From contig CAJJNP010000144.1 of assembly GCA_905193145.1 (NCBI GenBank), forward strand, positions 1 to 8,882: a stretch of 8,882 nucleotides of DNA. The letters run 5' to 3'. The translations under genes were made by a program, and so were the position numbers. Below the pieces are notes generated by a model. That model worked only from the letters and a program-made list of their open reading frames with translations, was not told the DNA's origin and did no database searches. Positions 7,438-8,882 of the stretch are shown in pieces. Each line of letters starts with the position of its first letter. Position 1 is the stretch's first letter. The DNA comes from an uncultured Odoribacter sp. (lineage in GTDB: Bacteria > Bacteroidota > Bacteroidia > Bacteroidales > Marinifilaceae).

Positions 7438-8882
7438 TTATTTATTAATTGTACCTAGAAGGTTGGCATCAATCATTCGTTTTTCTAAATCTTTTCTTTT
7501 GGGAGATACTTCTCCTTTTAAATACTTTTCCAATATCAAACCTGCAATCGGAACGGCATACCTTGCTCCGAAACCACCATTTTCAATATACACAGCTATT
7601 GCAATTTTAGGATTGTCTTTAGGAGCAAAAAGCATTACGATAGAGTGGTCATTTCCATGAGGATTTTGTGCTGTACCTGTTTTGCCGCATATTTCTACAG
7701 AATCAATAGCCGCTCCTCGGGCTGTTCCGATAGAAGCAGCCATCTGCATACCTTCAACAACGGGAGTGAATATAGACGGATCACATTTGACAATGTGCTT
7801 CTCAACCGGGTTACTACCATCAGGTAGGGGACGTACAATATGAGGTGTCATATAGTATCCTCGATTGGCAATGACACAAGCCATATTGGCAATTTGCAGT
7901 GGAGTGAGCAAAAGTTCTCCCTGCCCGATTGAAAGAGACATAATATAGCTCCATTTCCAATCTTTTGTTTTAAAGATTCGGTCATACATTTTCAAGGGTG
8001 GGACAGACCCGCTACGCTCATTGCTAAAATCCGGACAAATTTCGTGTCCGAGCCCAAAAGAGCATATAAATTCTCTCCAGTGTTCGTACGAGGCGCGAAC
8101 ATCTTTATATTTCCTATTTTCAAGTATTCTTCGCCACACATTGACATAATATGGATTACAAGAATGCTGAATTGATTGTCTTAGATTTAAAGGCGATACA
8201 TGATGATGACATCCCATTCTAATACCTCCAATCTGTGTCTTTGAAGGTCCGTAACATTCAAAGCAGGTTTCTGGAGTTATAACCTTTTCTTTCAAACCAT
8301 AGAGAGCCTGTAGTGTCTTGAATGTCGAACCGGGAGGATAGGCTGCACCTACAGTACGATCAAAAAGCGGTTCATGTGGATCTTCACTCAATTTCTTATA
8401 ATTTTTCCCACGTTCTAATCCAACCATAAGCTGAGGATCATATCCGGGGCTTGATACTTTGAGCAATATTTCTCCTGTTGCAGGTTCGATAGCAATGATA
8501 CCGCCTTTCTTATTTTGCATCAATCGATAAGCATATTCTTGTAAATCAATGTCCAGTGTTGTCGTCAGATTTTGTCCGACAACGGCAGATTTATCATATT
8601 CCCCGTTTTGGTAAGATCCCATGATTCTATTGTGATTATCTACCAATAAAATACGTTCTCCCTTTATTCCTCTTAAAATTTTTTCATAGGTTTTTTCCAA
8701 ACCATTAATGCCTATATAGTCACCAGGTGCATAATTGCTGTCTCGTTCAATTTGTGCTTGACTGACTTCACCGATATAGCCGAATACATCAGCAGAATGT
8801 GCCACATTGTATTTCCGTAACGTTCGGGTTTGCATGAAAAATCCCGGATATTTATATAATTTCTCTTGTAAAATGGCATACT
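7438..8882 (-). CDS. mrdA: Penicillin-binding protein 2, peptidoglycan D,D-transpeptidase (N-terminus cut by window edge)
   Basis: PBP2 is the membrane-anchored class B transpeptidase that cross-links new lateral-wall peptidoglycan together with RodA. The frame stays open to the right edge (YAILQEKLYKYPGFF lies before Met at 8835), so that ATG is internal. About 480 residues are visible, and the N-terminal membrane anchor and part of the pedestal are missing. Numbered from Met at 8835: pedestal segments NVAHSADVFGYIGEV (10-24) and GINGLEKTYEKILRG (42-56), transpeptidase entry TTTLDIDLQEYAYRL (91-105), catalytic motif 1 PPGSTFK (Ser170, Lys173), motif 2 SCN (225-227), SIGQGELLLTPLQIANM (302-318), and motif 3 KTGTA (385-389). 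All three active-site motifs are intact. CFEC (191-194), GCHHH (208-212) and Cys226 form a Cys/His cluster next to the active site. rodA follows 9 bp downstream; mreBCD would be expected upstream, outside the window. Confidence 0.96.
   Translation of the reverse strand, partial: YAILQEKLYKYPGFFMQTRTLRKYNVAHSADVFGYIGEVSQAQIERDSNYAPGDYIGINGLEKTYEKILRGIKGERILLVDNHNRIMGSYQNGEYDKSAVVGQNLTTTLDIDLQEYAYRLMQNKKGGIIAIEPATGEILLKVSSPGYDPQLMVGLERGKNYKKLSEDPHEPLFDRTVGAAYPPGSTFKTLQALYGLKEKVITPETCFECYGPSKTQIGGIRMGCHHHVSPLNLRQSIQHSCNPYYVNVWRRILENRKYKDVRASYEHWREFICSFGLGHEICPDFSNERSGSVPPLKMYDRIFKTKDWKWSYIMSLSIGQGELLLTPLQIANMACVIANRGYYMTPHIVRPLPDGSNPVEKHIVKCDPSIFTPVVEGMQMAASIGTARGAAIDSVEICGKTGTAQNPHGNDHSIVMLFAPKDNPKIAIAVYIENGGFGARYAVPIAGLILEKYLKGEVSPKRKDLEKRMIDANLLGTINK

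Noticed and set aside
7438..8835. ATG at 8835 as the start of PBP2
   Set aside because: The frame continues to the right edge with pedestal-domain sequence. A 465-residue PBP2 would lack its membrane anchor.
1..8882. tRNA, rRNA, CRISPR array, insertion sequence or riboswitch
   Set aside because: Coding sequence fills almost the whole window. The gaps are 53, 53, 111 and 9 bp and hold no cloverleaf, repeat-spacer pattern, transposase or aptamer that I can recognise.

Overview
The window looks like a chromosomal segment of a Gram-negative member of the Bacteroidales (Bacteroidota). The protein sequences point there: a RecB/AddA-like helicase-nuclease of the type seen in this group, a long RodA with an internal membrane insertion directly behind PBP2, and a tetrahydrofolate-dependent histidine-degradation pair. 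The DNA is AT-rich, gene starts lack strong Shine-Dalgarno sequences, and there is one candidate -7 box of the Bacteroidota type. The genus cannot be fixed from this sequence alone.

Layout. At the left, on the plus strand, lies the 3' nine-tenths or so of a UvrD-family helicase with a C-terminal RecB-type nuclease. It is cut by the window edge, and its Walker A region is outside. It converges on a minus-strand block and shares with it one strong bidirectional terminator at about 2838-2870. Everything else is on the minus strand, in transcription order from right to left: mrdA (PBP2, N-terminus cut by the right edge), rodA (9 bp after mrdA), hutI (111 bp after rodA), and a fused formiminotransferase-cyclodeaminase gene, ftcD (53 bp after hutI).

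How the genes work together. PBP2 and RodA are the transpeptidase and glycosyltransferase of the elongation (Rod) complex that builds lateral cell wall. mreB, mreC and mreD would be expected to the right, outside the window. HutI makes N-formimino-L-glutamate from imidazolonepropionate. The two halves of FtcD then pass the formimino group to tetrahydrofolate and deaminate it to 5,10-methenyl-tetrahydrofolate, so two genes cover three consecutive steps linking histidine breakdown to the one-carbon pool. hutH and hutU are not in the window. The helicase-nuclease is a DNA-break repair enzyme with no evident tie to its neighbours.

There is no RNA gene, CRISPR array, mobile element or long repeat that I can support, and I do not see an undescribed system. 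The points most worth checking are a Cys/His cluster beside the PBP2 active site that may be a metal site, the fused FtcD in a hut cluster lacking hutH and hutU here, the RodA insertion, and small inverted repeats at gene ends.
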